Position numbers and translations under genes: made by a program. From NCBI RefSeq assembly GCF_001577365.1, contig NZ_CP014515.1:1-64000 (forward strand): DNA of 64,000 nt. Direction: 5' to 3'. This DNA comes from Frondihabitans sp. PAMC 28766 (lineage in GTDB: Bacteria; Actinomycetota; Actinomycetes; Actinomycetales; Microbacteriaceae). Each line of letters opens with the position of its first letter. The stretch's first letter is position 1. Below, one piece after another: positions 24,761-33,219 of the stretch. The notes beneath the pieces were generated by a model. It ran no database searches. It worked only from the letters and a program-made list of their open reading frames with translations, and had not been told where the DNA came from.

Positions 24761-25234
24761 GTGAAGCCATCGTTTTCGTTCCGCCCGCCGCAGCTTGATG
24801 AGATCGTCAAGATTGCGGACTTTCAGTTCGCCTGCTGGCAGGCGGCCTATGTCGACATCTTGTCTGACTCGTTCTTGTCGGGGATGTCGCGGGATCATCG
24901 CCGGGGGCAATGGCGTCACCGGCTCGTGAGTGGAGAAAGAAAAATTATGGCCGCGTGGGCTGATGACGACGTTGCGGGTGTTGTGAGCTGGACGGATGGT
25001 GACCTGGCGTCCGTTCGTGAGTTGAAAACTCTCTATGTTGGTGCCTCCTATCAGAGGAGCGGCTTGGGACGTGAGCTTCTTCACCTGGCGGTGCGTGATG
25101 AGCCGGCTCGCCTATGGGTATTCGAGGCCAATATTGGAGCCCAAATCTTCTATGCGAGACATGGGTTCACCGCAACAGGCGATTCCAATTTCGACGCGGA
25201 AACACACGCCAACGAGCTTTTGTTTGCTCGGTGA
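24761..25234 (+). CDS. GNAT-family N-acetyltransferase (IS21 passenger)
   Basis: 157 residues from GTG at 24761. GNAT layout: IVKIADFQFACWQAAYVDIL (helices 1-2), AAWADDDVAGVVSWTDGDLA (strands), RELKTLYVGASYQRSGLGRE with the acetyl-CoA loop (Q/RxxGxG/A), and a final IGAQIFYARHGFTATGDSNF, close to the typical AxxFYxxxGF. Substrate unknown; relatives modify antibiotics, peptides or small amines. It lies inside the IS21 ends and reads against istAB. Confidence 0.8.
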   Translation: MKPSFSFRPPQLDEIVKIADFQFACWQAAYVDILSDSFLSGMSRDHRRGQWRHRLVSGERKIMAAWADDDVAGVVSWTDGDLASVRELKTLYVGASYQRSGLGRELLHLAVRDEPARLWVFEANIGAQIFYARHGFTATGDSNFDAETHANELLFAR

Positions 25235-25295
25235 GCTCCTCTCGGGATCGAGGCGAGCACTCGACCCTTGTTGTCGACGGCGAGAATTCAACGAG

Positions 25296-26111
25296 TCAGT
25301 CCGTCGTCGCAGCCATCCGTTTGTTGGTGTGGGCGAGCCGGTAGGAATCGGTGCCGGTTTCGATGATGGTGCCGTTGAACGTGAGCCGGTCAACGATCGC
25401 GGCGCAGAGCCGCGGGTCGGTGAAGGTTTTCGTCCAGCCGGAGAAGGACTCGTTTGAAGCGATCGCGATGGAGTTGTTTTCTTCCCGTTCGGTGAGGACC
25501 TGGAAGAGGAGTTCGGCGCCTCGGCGGTCGAGTTCCATGTAGCCGAGTTCGTCGATCATCAGCAGGTCGACCCTCCCGTAACGGGCGATGGTCCGAGCGA
25601 GGTTCTTCTCATCAGCCGCTTCGACGAGCTCGTTCACGAGCCTCGTGGCCAGGGTGTATTTGACCCGGAAGCCTTTCTCCGCGGCGGCAGTGCCGAGGCC
25701 GATCAGGAGGTGCGACTTGCCAGTGCCGGAATCCCCGATGAGACAGAGCGGCTGACCGCGGCGTACCCAGTCACCGGTGGCGAGGGTATTGATGGTGGCG
25801 GGGTTGATGTTCGGGTTCGCGTCGAAGTCAAAATCCCCGAGCCATTTATCCCGCGGAAACCCTGCCGCCTTCACCCGGCGGACGGAGGAGCGCCGGTCCC
25901 GATCGTCGCACTCCGCCAACAGCAGCTCTGCCAAGAACCCCTGATAGCTGAGCTGCTCTTTGTTGGCCGCGGTCGTGGCCTCATCGACGACCGCCCGGAT
26001 CGTTGGGAGCCGGAGCCGCCGGCAGGCCTGGTCGATGGCGGCGTTCGCGGCCTCTTCTGTCAGGCCTCTCCGTTTTCGGAGCGTGGTGGTGATGCTCGTG
26101 GTGGTGGTCAT
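25296..26111 (-). CDS. istB: IS21 helper ATPase IstB
   Basis: 271 residues of the DnaA/DnaC-like AAA+ family. Walker A LIGDSGTGKSHLLIGLGTAA, Walker B VDLLMIDELGYMELDRRGAE, sensor IAIASNESFSGWTKTFTDPR, then ARG finger region and FNGTIIETGTDSYRLAHT. It overlaps istA by four bases. It selects the target and activates IstA. Confidence 0.93.
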   Translation of the reverse strand: MTTTTSITTTLRKRRGLTEEAANAAIDQACRRLRLPTIRAVVDEATTAANKEQLSYQGFLAELLLAECDDRDRRSSVRRVKAAGFPRDKWLGDFDFDANPNINPATINTLATGDWVRRGQPLCLIGDSGTGKSHLLIGLGTAAAEKGFRVKYTLATRLVNELVEAADEKNLARTIARYGRVDLLMIDELGYMELDRRGAELLFQVLTEREENNSIAIASNESFSGWTKTFTDPRLCAAIVDRLTFNGTIIETGTDSYRLAHTNKRMAATTD

Positions 26112-27784
26112 GAACCTGTTCCCTTCGTATTGGTGGGCTTAGCCTGAGGTGTCGCCCGGTCGGGTAGTCGCAGCAGTTGGTCGTAGGCGGCAACTGACGG
26201 CAGCGGCCGGTTGTCGGCCGGGAGGCCAGCGATGACGGCAACTGGGTCGGCGAGGCGGCGCTGGGTAAGACTGACCACCCGTCGCTCGGGACCACGACCT
26301 TGTTTGACGAGAGGACAGTCGAACCGGGACCCACCCAACCCTTCGTGTCGGCGGGCCTCGACCGCGACAACATCGGCGGTGACGGCTCCGACTGTCAACG
26401 CTGCGGTGATCCCGGCGACGATGTCCTCGGTTGCCATCGACCGGTGCAGCAGAAGAACATCGATGAGCGCGCGGGTGCCGCCGGCGTCGCCGTCGGTCTT
26501 TCGGGCGGCCGCCCAGAAGGCTTCGTGAGCTGAGGTGAAAACGCCTGTGGCCCGAGCATGAGCGAGAGCCGTCGAGCCGGGAAAGGCACCAGGCTTGCGT
26601 TGGAGGACCTCGAGGTAGTGGTCAAGATTCACGCTCTGCCCATGCAGCGCAACGACCCGAGGGTGACGGGCGATCTCGTTGCGGCCGTCGAAGACGACGA
26701 CCTCCGATGCACGAAGAGATACCCGAACCGGACGGCCGATGAACCGTGCCGGGACCGAGTAGGACGCCATCCGCACCCGGACGAGGCTCGATCGGCTCAC
26801 CCGTGGCGTCAGCGACAGGCCCGGCTCGAACCGTTCCGCCGCGATCGGCGCGAGCAACTCCCGTTCGAGGGCGAAGTCTTGGGCGACGGTGCGGATCCGG
26901 TCACCGATCCTGCGGTTCTCATGGTCCAGATCCCACTGACGGACCTTCTGATTCAGTTCCGCGAGGGAGTCGACGACGGGCATCGGAGACAGGTGGGTTC
27001 GGCGGAACCGGCCGACGTCGCCCTCGATGCCCCCCTTCTCATGAGCGCCCTCAATCCCCGGATGGCAATAGAACGCATCGAACCCGTAGTGCGAACGGAA
27101 CAAAACCCATCGTTGGTTCTCGGTGCGCTGGCGTCCGGTGCCGTAGATGACCTTCACGACGGCGTCGGTGAGGTTGTCGTAGCGGATGTGCCGGGTCGGG
27201 ATGCCGCGGATGTCTTCGAAAGCGTCGATGTGTCCCTCGAGGAACGCCTCCTGCGCTTGCGTCGGATAGATCCGGTGGATCGCCTTCCCCGAGTGCGAGA
27301 GGCGGAACGCAAACATGTGGCACTTGGTCTTCACCCCGGCTAACACCACCCAGACCTCACCGAAGTCGACTTCAGCCTCCGCGCCCGGCGCGTGCTCCTG
27401 CGGAACGAAGACCTCCGGCAGCCGGCCTGCCTCCAGGTCGATCTCTGGGCGGCGTCGGCGAACGTAGTCACGGTCCGTCGAATACGACAGCTCGGTCGCG
27501 TCGTGCTCCTCGGCCAGACGGGCAAAGACCCGCCTCGCCGTGTGGCGCTGCTTCCGAGGCGCGTCCAGATCCTGGCGGAGCATCTCGTCGATCGCCGCCT
27601 TGAATGCGTCCAACCGTGGCGCGGTCCGAACCCGCGATTTCCGGGCGGGCGGTTCCGCCTGCGCGAGGGCCTGCCGCACGGTTGGCCGGCCGACGCCGTG
27701 CCTTCGAGCCAGCTCTCTGATTGAGAGGCCCTCCACGCGCGCATCACGTCGGATCCGCGCGTACAACTCCACCCGAGACTCCAT
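26108..27784 (-). CDS. istA: IS21 transposase IstA
   Basis: 558 residues. The N-terminal helix-turn-helix (SIRELARRHGVGRPTVRQAL) is followed by the rve core: AEVDFGEVWVVLAGVKTKCH (first Asp), DAFEDIRGIPTRHIRYDNLT (second Asp), EGAHEKGGIEGDVGRFRRTH (Glu). A beta-barrel and C-terminal region complete it. The start ATG is at 27784, inside the right end region. Intact. Confidence 0.93.
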   Translation of the reverse strand: MESRVELYARIRRDARVEGLSIRELARRHGVGRPTVRQALAQAEPPARKSRVRTAPRLDAFKAAIDEMLRQDLDAPRKQRHTARRVFARLAEEHDATELSYSTDRDYVRRRRPEIDLEAGRLPEVFVPQEHAPGAEAEVDFGEVWVVLAGVKTKCHMFAFRLSHSGKAIHRIYPTQAQEAFLEGHIDAFEDIRGIPTRHIRYDNLTDAVVKVIYGTGRQRTENQRWVLFRSHYGFDAFYCHPGIEGAHEKGGIEGDVGRFRRTHLSPMPVVDSLAELNQKVRQWDLDHENRRIGDRIRTVAQDFALERELLAPIAAERFEPGLSLTPRVSRSSLVRVRMASYSVPARFIGRPVRVSLRASEVVVFDGRNEIARHPRVVALHGQSVNLDHYLEVLQRKPGAFPGSTALAHARATGVFTSAHEAFWAAARKTDGDAGGTRALIDVLLLHRSMATEDIVAGITAALTVGAVTADVVAVEARRHEGLGGSRFDCPLVKQGRGPERRVVSLTQRRLADPVAVIAGLPADNRPLPSVAAYDQLLRLPDRATPQAKPTNTKGTGS

Positions 27785-27923
27785 CCGAAACCTCCACCTT
27801 GAGCAACGAAAACATGTTGCGACAACGGTGAGGGTGGGTCCGGCTTAGATTGCCCCGGACACCCCGAAACAGCCGAAGTGGGTCCCGCTTAGATTGCCCT
27901 GGTGGGTCCGACTAAAGCTGCCA

Positions 27924-28036
27924 TAGTCACCACGAAGAGCCTCAATAGCGCCGTCGCGTGGATGATTCAGCACGAACGTGACCTCGCAGCTCTCACCCGG
28001 CGACTGAATACAGAGCCGGACGAGTGGCCGGCGTGA
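27924..28036 (+). pseudogene. 3' part of the gene split by IS21
   Basis: Open frame TTKSLNSAVAWMIQHERDLA, ALTRRLNTEPDEWPA, then TGA. In frame with the fragment ending at 24644 if the IS is removed. It has no start of its own. Confidence 0.4.
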
Positions 28037-28173
28037 CGCTGGCACGCGCGACACCCTCGCAGAAGCGAGCGTGCTGACCGTTGACGCCCCGATGCCGGGA
28101 GACACAATCGACCGGGCACGCGCCGGTCTGCCCTCAGGGCACGTCATTACGTCGGTGGCGCGTTACTAAGCCG

Positions 28174-28476
28174 TCAACGGCCCGTGAGGCGGTCCCAAAG
28201 TGTCCGCTTCGGCGTCTGTTGTGCGCCGGTGCCGGCGTCGTCGCAGACGGGCTCCGGTAAGCCCTTACGTCGCCGCCATGCCCGGTACTCGACACGGAGA
28301 GCTGCCTCGTCTCCGAGGAGCCGGAGCGCATCGTCTTGGCTCATGTCGATGCCGAGGAGCTGGCGCTGCGGCCGGGTCCGTAATTGCTGGCGGAACCGCG
28401 CGAACTCAAAGCTCTTGGTCACTGCATCCCCTTCGTCGGTGAGTCCCACCACACCGACAGGTAGATGCAACCTCAT
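28174..28476 (-). CDS. Hypothetical protein, 100 aa
   Basis: Helical and basic at the C-terminus: FEFARFRQQLRTRPQRQLLG, MSQDDALRLLGDEAALRVEY, RAWRRRKGLPEPVCDDAGTG. The real start could be at the internal ATG in GIDMSQDD. Unknown function; the first gene on the presumed leading-region side. Confidence 0.4.
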   Translation of the reverse strand: MRLHLPVGVVGLTDEGDAVTKSFEFARFRQQLRTRPQRQLLGIDMSQDDALRLLGDEAALRVEYRAWRRRKGLPEPVCDDAGTGAQQTPKRTLWDRLTGR

Positions 28477-28546
28477 GATGACCGGCCAGGGGAAGCCCCC
28501 GTCCGAGGCTCCTTCGGCGCTTCCCGGTCAGACGATCGGAGATCAC

Positions 28547-28908
28547 ATGCCCCTTCTCAGGGGCATCGTTGCCGGATTCGAGTACGTTTCTTGCAACGGC
28601 TGGTTTCCCCCAATCAGTCGCGCTCGCCCCCGGGCGTTAGAACTCCCCCCAGTCCTGACCCGCCCGGGGGCTTTCTCGCGCTCAGGGGCCGCCTCGAGGC
28701 GGAGTGCCCGATCGGGCCGGCATGCCGGCGGGTCGCTGCGCTCCCGGGTGGAGCAGCGGAGCTGCCCTGTGTGGCCCTTTGGGCCTTGGTTGTTTTGCCG
28801 TGAAGCCTGCGGCAGCGTACGTCCGTCCGGGCTCCGCGCAAGCCGCTTCGCGGCCGGTCCTCCGACAACTTCGGCACGCGGCAGCAAGCTGCCTTATTTC
28901 GTGCCGAA
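28547..28908. other. Hairpin-dense non-coding tract, candidate single-strand promoter region
   Basis: Perfect or near-perfect inverted repeats: ATGCCCC...GGGGCAT (28547-28566), an 11-bp GC stem (28626-28636 with 28661-28671), CCGCCTCGAGGCGG (28689-28702), GCCGGCATGCCGGC (28716-28729), GGCCCTTTGGGCC (28773-28785), and a compound hairpin TTCGGCACG...CGTGCCGAA enclosing GGCAGC-AA-GCTGCC (28870-28908). No gene fits. The stem at 28626-28671 ends in CTTTCT and may also terminate. It directly precedes an ArdC-led gene run. Confidence 0.6.
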
Positions 28909-29007
28909 CTTCTCTCCTCCCCACCCCATGGGGTTGCACTGCACCCTCCCGTCCTTCTCGACACTTCGTGCCTTCAGGCAAAAAAACGAAAGGGAGAGGA
29001 AGAGCAC

Positions 29008-29214
29008 ATGAGACAGCAGATCACCACTGTGACCACGTTCGTTCCGGTCGTCGGAGAGGGCGAGCTACAGCGCCAGCTTCGCAAGTTGGGCGAGCGGGAC
29101 AACGACCTCGAGACCTACGCCCGGCACGGGTGGGACCTCCACCACACGGCCACGATCACCGGCCCGGAACTCGTGACCTTCGTGGACACGCTGACCCGCA
29201 ACAACCCTGAGTGA
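29008..29214 (+). CDS. Hypothetical protein, 68 aa
   Basis: ATG at 29008 after GGGAGAGGAAGAGC. Reads TTVTTFVPVVGEGELQRQLR, LETYARHGWDLHHTATITGP, then VTFVDTLTRNNPE. The layout (strand, helix, GWxL, strand) is like small DUF4177-type proteins, but this is uncertain. First gene after the hairpin tract. Confidence 0.6.
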   Translation: MRQQITTVTTFVPVVGEGELQRQLRKLGERDNDLETYARHGWDLHHTATITGPELVTFVDTLTRNNPE

Positions 29215-29292
29215 CACCAGGTGGGAGGGGACAACTCGTAATTGCCCCCTCCCGCCTCTCATCCTCACCGATCAAGACCAGGAGCAGAAACC

Positions 29293-30213
29293 ATGACCAC
29301 CACCGCCACCCGCACCAAGAAGACCGCCCCCCTCAAGCCCGCCAAGACGATCGAAGAGAAGAAAACCCAGGCTGAAGCGCTGCACGCGTCGATCGCGAAC
29401 CAGGTCGAGCAGCTGCGCGACTCCGCCCGGTGGACCGCGTTCCTCACCTTCGCGCAGGCGTTCCACGCGTACTCGATCAACAATTTGCTCTTGATCCTCA
29501 GCCAGCGAGAGGACGCCTCCCGCGTCGCCGGTTTCCGGAAATGGCAGAGCTTGAACCGGCAGGTTCGTAAGGGGGAGAAGGGCATCCGCATTTTCGGGTA
29601 CTCGACCAAGAAGGTGACTGAGGAGGACGAGAACGGCGACGAGGTCGAAAAGCGCGTCGCGCGGTTCCCGATCCTGTCGGTTTTCGATATCGGGCAGACG
29701 GAACTGATCGACCCCGAGCAGGGCGACCCTGGCACCATCACGGCGCAGCTCACCGGCGCCGAGGACTACGGCATCGTGGACGCCCTCAGCGCCTACCTCG
29801 AAGGCGAGGGCTGGACCGTTGAGCGTTCGAGCCTTCCCGGCACCATGAACGGCGTAACGCGGCCCGAGACGATGACCGTCGTCATCAACGAGGACCTCTC
29901 GCCCGAGCAGGCCGCGAAAACGACCATTCACGAACTGGCCCACGTGCTCCTAGATCATACGGAAGACATGGCGGAGTACTCCGCACACCGCGGGCTCATG
30001 GAGACCGAGGCCGAGAGCGTCGCCTACGTCGTCGCCGGGATGGTCGGGTTCGACACCAGCGCCTACAGCGTCGGATACATCGCCGGATGGGCCGACGGGG
30101 ATACCGACCTGATCACGTCCACCGCTGCCCGTGTGCTTCGCACCGCGCACCAGATCGCCGGAATCCTCACCCTCGAGGACGAAGCCACCGACGACGCCGA
30201 AGACGTCGCCTAA
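29293..30213 (+). CDS. ardC: ArdC-like antirestriction protein
   Basis: 306 residues from the ATG at 29293. The N-terminal ArdC ssDNA-binding domain is clear: ARWTAFLTFAQAFHAYSINN, LLLILSQREDASRVAGFRKW, VRKGEKGIRIFGYSTKKVTE. The C-terminal part is an M78/ImmA-like metallopeptidase with HELAHVLLDH near residue 214 and ETEAESVAYVVAGMVGFDTS. ArdC proteins coat incoming single-stranded plasmid DNA and guard it from host restriction during conjugation. Confidence 0.88.
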   Translation: MTTTATRTKKTAPLKPAKTIEEKKTQAEALHASIANQVEQLRDSARWTAFLTFAQAFHAYSINNLLLILSQREDASRVAGFRKWQSLNRQVRKGEKGIRIFGYSTKKVTEEDENGDEVEKRVARFPILSVFDIGQTELIDPEQGDPGTITAQLTGAEDYGIVDALSAYLEGEGWTVERSSLPGTMNGVTRPETMTVVINEDLSPEQAAKTTIHELAHVLLDHTEDMAEYSAHRGLMETEAESVAYVVAGMVGFDTSAYSVGYIAGWADGDTDLITSTAARVLRTAHQIAGILTLEDEATDDAEDVA

Positions 30214-30279
30214 CCCACCAATTCCGGGGGAGGGGCGGCGGAGCCGCCGCCCCTCCCCACCCCGAGAAGGGAACGAACC

Positions 30280-30507
30280 ATGATCATCACCTACAGCCGC
30301 CCTGACACCATCGGACAGGCCCTCGACCCCGACGCGCCCGCCCTCGACCTCAGCAACACGGGGAGCACGTGCGGGGCGTCGACGTACGACGTCGACGGGT
30401 TCTCGTGGAACTGCACCCGCCCCCCGCACCCCGGCGACGACCGCCACCAGGGCGCACGCGCCCTGCCCGGTCAGAGCACGCCCGTCGTCGGCCTCGAATG
30501 GGAGTAG
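30280..30507 (+). CDS. Hypothetical protein, 75 aa
   Basis: ATG at 30280 with GAGAAGGGA upstream. Reads ALDPDAPALDLSNTGSTCGA, then GFSWNCTRPPHPGDDRHQGA. Cys and His residues may bind metal. Often such short genes follow ardC in actinobacterial elements. No assigned function. Confidence 0.5.
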   Translation: MIITYSRPDTIGQALDPDAPALDLSNTGSTCGASTYDVDGFSWNCTRPPHPGDDRHQGARALPGQSTPVVGLEWE

Positions 30508-30558
30508 CAATACAGCCTCGGCGAGGACACCGGGGGAGACATCAACGAAGCCGCCCCC

Positions 30559-30882
30559 GTGCACAGCATCACCGTCACCGCGTCATTCCCCGAGCGGGCA
30601 ATCGGCGTCGACCTCGAAAAGATCCGCTCCGCAGTTCTTGACCTGTTCTGGGAAGGTGACGCCGACGACGTGCAGCTCGTCGCCTCCACCGCCCACAACA
30701 CCGCGCAGACCCGCGCCGCCGTGGCCGAGCTGGTCGACCTTGCCCAGCGTGGACACGAGGACTTCGAGCACCAGGCCGGATACGGCGATTACAGCCCTAC
30801 CGACGTCGACGCGGCCCGCGCCCGCTGGTACGCCGTGCAGCAGCTCACCGCCGCGCTGACCCGGCACGTTCCCCAGGCCTGA
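30559..30882 (+). CDS. Hypothetical protein, 107 aa
   Basis: GTG at 30559. Soluble, acidic: ITVTASFPERAIGVDLEKIR, LDLFWEGDADDVQLVASTAH, then AVQQLTAALTRHVPQA. An RBS-like GGGGGAG lies 20 bp upstream, so the start is unsure. Probably in the ardC operon. Confidence 0.5.
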   Translation: MHSITVTASFPERAIGVDLEKIRSAVLDLFWEGDADDVQLVASTAHNTAQTRAAVAELVDLAQRGHEDFEHQAGYGDYSPTDVDAARARWYAVQQLTAALTRHVPQA

Positions 30883-30949
30883 ATGGGCAGCCCCGGCCGC
30901 GGCCGGCCGGGGCGAGGGGGCCGGCCCCCTCGCGCACCCCCAGCAGCTA

Positions 30950-31159
30950 CTACCTCAGGCGGTTCGCTTTTCGGATTGCCCTCCGCGCTACGACGGCCAC
31001 GAAGACGAAGCAGAGACCAGCGAACGCCGTGAAGTACGGTGCCAGCATGCCGGGGGAGACGATGATGAGCGCCACGTCAGTAACGACGAGGAAGACACCT
31101 ACGATCCCGATAACCAGGTACAGCCTCGCTACCGTTTTCGGTTCCATCTTCAAGGCCAT
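30950..31159 (-). CDS. Small two-helix membrane protein, 69 aa
   Basis: Two hydrophobic helices: LYLVIGIVGVFLVVTDVALI and FTAFAGLCFVFVAVVARRAI, with a basic tail. It is on the opposite strand to its neighbours, so it is not part of the ardC operon. Unknown function. Confidence 0.55.
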   Translation of the reverse strand: MALKMEPKTVARLYLVIGIVGVFLVVTDVALIIVSPGMLAPYFTAFAGLCFVFVAVVARRAIRKANRLR

Positions 31160-31377
31160 GGCTAGAGGGTAGCCGCGGGCACGTCTCGGACGAGCCGGGA
31201 AAAGCGGCGGATATCCCTAACACTTTTTAGCCCAAAACCGGAGCCGGCGAAGGAGCGCCAGCACTGTCCCGGCCCCGTTGGGGCCTTGTGTTCGAGAGCC
31301 GTTGTCACACACCCCTGGGCTGACCCCGGTGGATGAAGAGTCCTAATTGTGGTCCCTTTTTGTGGTACTCTTTATGT
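31160..31377 (+). promoter_or_regulatory. Promoter region of the toxin-antitoxin pair
   Basis: TTGTGGT occurs twice, 14 bp apart, in 31347-31367 just before the toxin start, with TACTCTTTATG behind. This is a likely autoregulatory operator. Confidence 0.4.
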
Positions 31378-31629
31378 ATGCCGATCGAGTGGACAACCAG
31401 CGCAGGCAAGCACAAGGTTCCTCGGGAAGACGTGCTCTACGCGATCGCCAACGCGACCGGCTCGGAAGAACTCCAAGGACACCCCGGCGAGACGACCACC
31501 GTCTACGTCGGGCACCCTCACGGTCAGACCGACCGCTATATCGAAGTCATCGTCGCGGTACGTCCCCCGGCCACGCTGACCATCTTCCACGCGATGCCGT
31601 TGACTGACCTGTACCGCCACCTGATCTGA
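31378..31629 (+). CDS. BrnT-like toxin of a type II toxin-antitoxin pair
   Basis: 83 residues from ATG at 31378. Reads IEWTTSAGKHKVPREDVLYA, then TTVYVGHPHGQTDRYIEVIV and LTIFHAMPLTDLYRHLI. The order (EW, KH-x-V, hydrophobic strands, then a late IFHAMPL) matches a group of actinobacterial BrnT-related toxins, which are RNases of RelE fold. It precedes an RHH antitoxin gene by 14 bp, the usual toxin-first order of BrnT/BrnA. Confidence 0.6.
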   Translation: MPIEWTTSAGKHKVPREDVLYAIANATGSEELQGHPGETTTVYVGHPHGQTDRYIEVIVAVRPPATLTIFHAMPLTDLYRHLI

Positions 31630-31643
31630 GAAGGAGAACCGCC

Positions 31644-31979
31644 ATGACTAACAACTACGACGACCTCGCCGCCCGCGCAGAAGCCGGCACCCTCCGTATC
31701 ATCCCCGGCACCACCCGCGCCGGCGCTGATGCGGCCGCCGCAGGACGAGCAGCTCTGCTCGCTGCAACCGACACCGACACCATTGAGGACGCGACCCGGA
31801 TTGCCCTCGGCCGGCCCCGCGTCGGAGAGACCCGCACCACGACCGTCGTGTGGAAAGTCCGCGCACCCGAGCAGCTCGACGAGCAAGCCACCGACCTCGC
31901 CAAGCACCAGGGCATGAACCTCTCCACCCTCGTCCGCGACGCTGTGGCCGAGTACGTTCGCGCACACGCAAACGCCTGA
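31644..31979 (+). CDS. Ribbon-helix-helix antitoxin
   Basis: 111 residues with RBS GAAGGAG. The C-terminus has the antitoxin-like helix pair: VVWKVRAPEQLDEQATDLAK, HQGMNLSTLVRDAVAEYVRA. The N-terminal half (AEAGTLRIIPGTTRAGADAA) would wrap the toxin. Paired with the toxin at 31378. Confidence 0.65.
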   Translation: MTNNYDDLAARAEAGTLRIIPGTTRAGADAAAAGRAALLAATDTDTIEDATRIALGRPRVGETRTTTVVWKVRAPEQLDEQATDLAKHQGMNLSTLVRDAVAEYVRAHANA

Positions 31980-32246
31980 CCCGTCCTCGTCCTGCGGCCG
32001 GCGGACACACCGAAGCGTCGAAGACGGCCCGGCCGTCGGCCCCGGTTCTGGCTGTACAAGTACACGCACAGATCAGGGTGGGTTCTTCTTCTGCAGGGGA
32101 AGGGCAGCCACGAACTTTTGGGCTTGCCTGATGAGAGCGTGAAAGAGTCCATCCCCGCCCACGGGGAAGCGTCCGCGGGCGTTGTCGGACAACTGATGAA
32201 GAAGCTACCCAGCAGCCCGAGTAACTGGCGATAGGAGCCAACCAGA
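31980..32246 (+). other. Gap with an open frame lacking a good start
   Basis: In frame after the antitoxin stop there is an open reading to a TAG at about 32232: FWLYKYTHRSGWVLLLQGKG, then PDESVKESIPAHGEASAGVV and LMKKLPSSPSNWR. No ATG or GTG start with RBS was found, so it may be a decayed gene. Nothing else seen. Confidence 0.3.
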
Positions 32247-32537
32247 ATGACGAGCACCAACGACGTCAACGACGAGGGCAACCCCGCACCCGTTCTTCTC
32301 GACCTGACCGACGACAACGCGTACTACGTCATCACGCAGGCGCTTAGTGACTTCGCACACGAGGCCCGAGGCCGCGCGGAAGACATGGCCGGCTACGAGA
32401 TCCCCGACGCAGCCGGGTCCCTCGAAGCATTCGAGCTGGCCGACGTGGCCGAATCTCTCCGGCTCCACATCGAAACCCAGATCGACGCGCTCAGTGCCCC
32501 CCAGAAGACCAGCGCACCCCAGGAGAAGAGCGAATGA
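32247..32537 (+). CDS. Hypothetical acidic protein, 96 aa
   Basis: RBS GGAG ten bases before the ATG. Acidic and helical: LLDLTDDNAYYVITQALSDF, AHEARGRAEDMAGYEIPDAA, then ESLRLHIETQIDALSAPQKT. Overlaps the next gene by four bases. Unknown role. Confidence 0.6.
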   Translation: MTSTNDVNDEGNPAPVLLDLTDDNAYYVITQALSDFAHEARGRAEDMAGYEIPDAAGSLEAFELADVAESLRLHIETQIDALSAPQKTSAPQEKSE

Positions 32538-32941
32538 CGACCCCCCGCAGACTTGAAGCGACCGCCCGCCGTGACGGCAAATGGTGGTTCATCCAGATCC
32601 CCGAACTCGACACCGTCGGCCAGGCCCGCCGCTACAACGAGATCCACGAAGTCGCCACCGAGGTCGCCGCCCTCTACCTCGACGTCCCCGAGGCAGACGT
32701 CGACGTGCACGTGACCGTCCACGCATCCGACCAAGCCGAGAAGCTCTGGGAGGACGCAGCGCGCGCCGAGGAGGAGTCCCGACAGGCACAGCAGCGCTCG
32801 GCCCAGCTCCGACGAGAAGCAGTCCGCCTAGCACGCACAGAGGAATACACCTACGAAGCGGCCGCGGCAGCCTTCGGCATCTCCCGAGCCCGCGTGCAGC
32901 AGCTCGAAAAGGACACCGCCCGCCCCCGCGCTCACGCATGA
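32534..32941 (+). CDS. HicB-like protein with C-terminal helix-turn-helix
   Basis: 135 residues. The N-terminus has the HicB-like fold pattern (ATARRDGKWWFIQIPELDTV, GQARRYNEIHEVATEVAALY). A coiled middle leads to a helix-turn-helix: TYEAAAAAFGISRARVQQLE. It resembles small regulators common in actinobacterial elements. No HicA toxin next to it, so a regulatory role is likely. Coupled to both neighbours. Confidence 0.6.
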   Translation: MTTPRRLEATARRDGKWWFIQIPELDTVGQARRYNEIHEVATEVAALYLDVPEADVDVHVTVHASDQAEKLWEDAARAEEESRQAQQRSAQLRREAVRLARTEEYTYEAAAAAFGISRARVQQLEKDTARPRAHA

Positions 32942-33219
32942 CCTTGCCGGCCGAATCCCACTCGCCAGACGCGGCCGCACTGCAAGATGCCCTCGCAGCC
33001 GAGCTTCGCGCCGTGCAAGCCGTCGCGAATGTGAAGGTCCGAGCGTGGGCGGAGAACATACCCGTCTCGCCTGACTCCGTGTACCGGGTGCTCCGAGGCC
33101 AACGCCCCGTTTCGGTGATCGAGCTGATCCTGCTGTGCGACGCGATCAAAGAAGACCCTCTCGACCTGATCACACGCGCCGTTAATCGGGCCGCCCTGAG
33201 CGGCGCGACACGACAGTGA
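32938..33219 (+). CDS. XRE-type helix-turn-helix protein, 93 aa
   Basis: Start ATG at 32938, overlapping the previous stop. The HTH is VRAWAENIPVSPDSVYRVLR, GQRPVSVIELILLCDAIKED, followed by LDLITRAVN. A small DNA-binding regulator. It overlaps the HNH-like gene by four bases. Confidence 0.65.
   Translation: MTLPAESHSPDAAALQDALAAELRAVQAVANVKVRAWAENIPVSPDSVYRVLRGQRPVSVIELILLCDAIKEDPLDLITRAVNRAALSGATRQ

Larger units (their letters stand above)
24645..27923 (-). mobile_element. IS21-family element with a GNAT passenger (3279 bp)
   Basis: Left end TGTCAACCTAACCGGGACCC, right end (minus strand) TGGCAGCTTTAGTCGGACCC. Both are followed by CACCAGGGCA, and after nine more bases a second GGACCCAC, with identical spacing at both ends; a third copy lies near 27836-27862. 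These are the multiple IstA-binding sites of IS21 elements. It holds istA and istB on the minus strand and an oppositely oriented acetyltransferase gene between istB and the left end. No target duplication is visible. Confidence 0.75.

Noticed and set aside
28480..29000. Protein-coding readings on both strands of the hairpin tract
   Set aside because: They are Arg/Pro/Gly-rich, cross multiple perfect palindromes and lack RBS.
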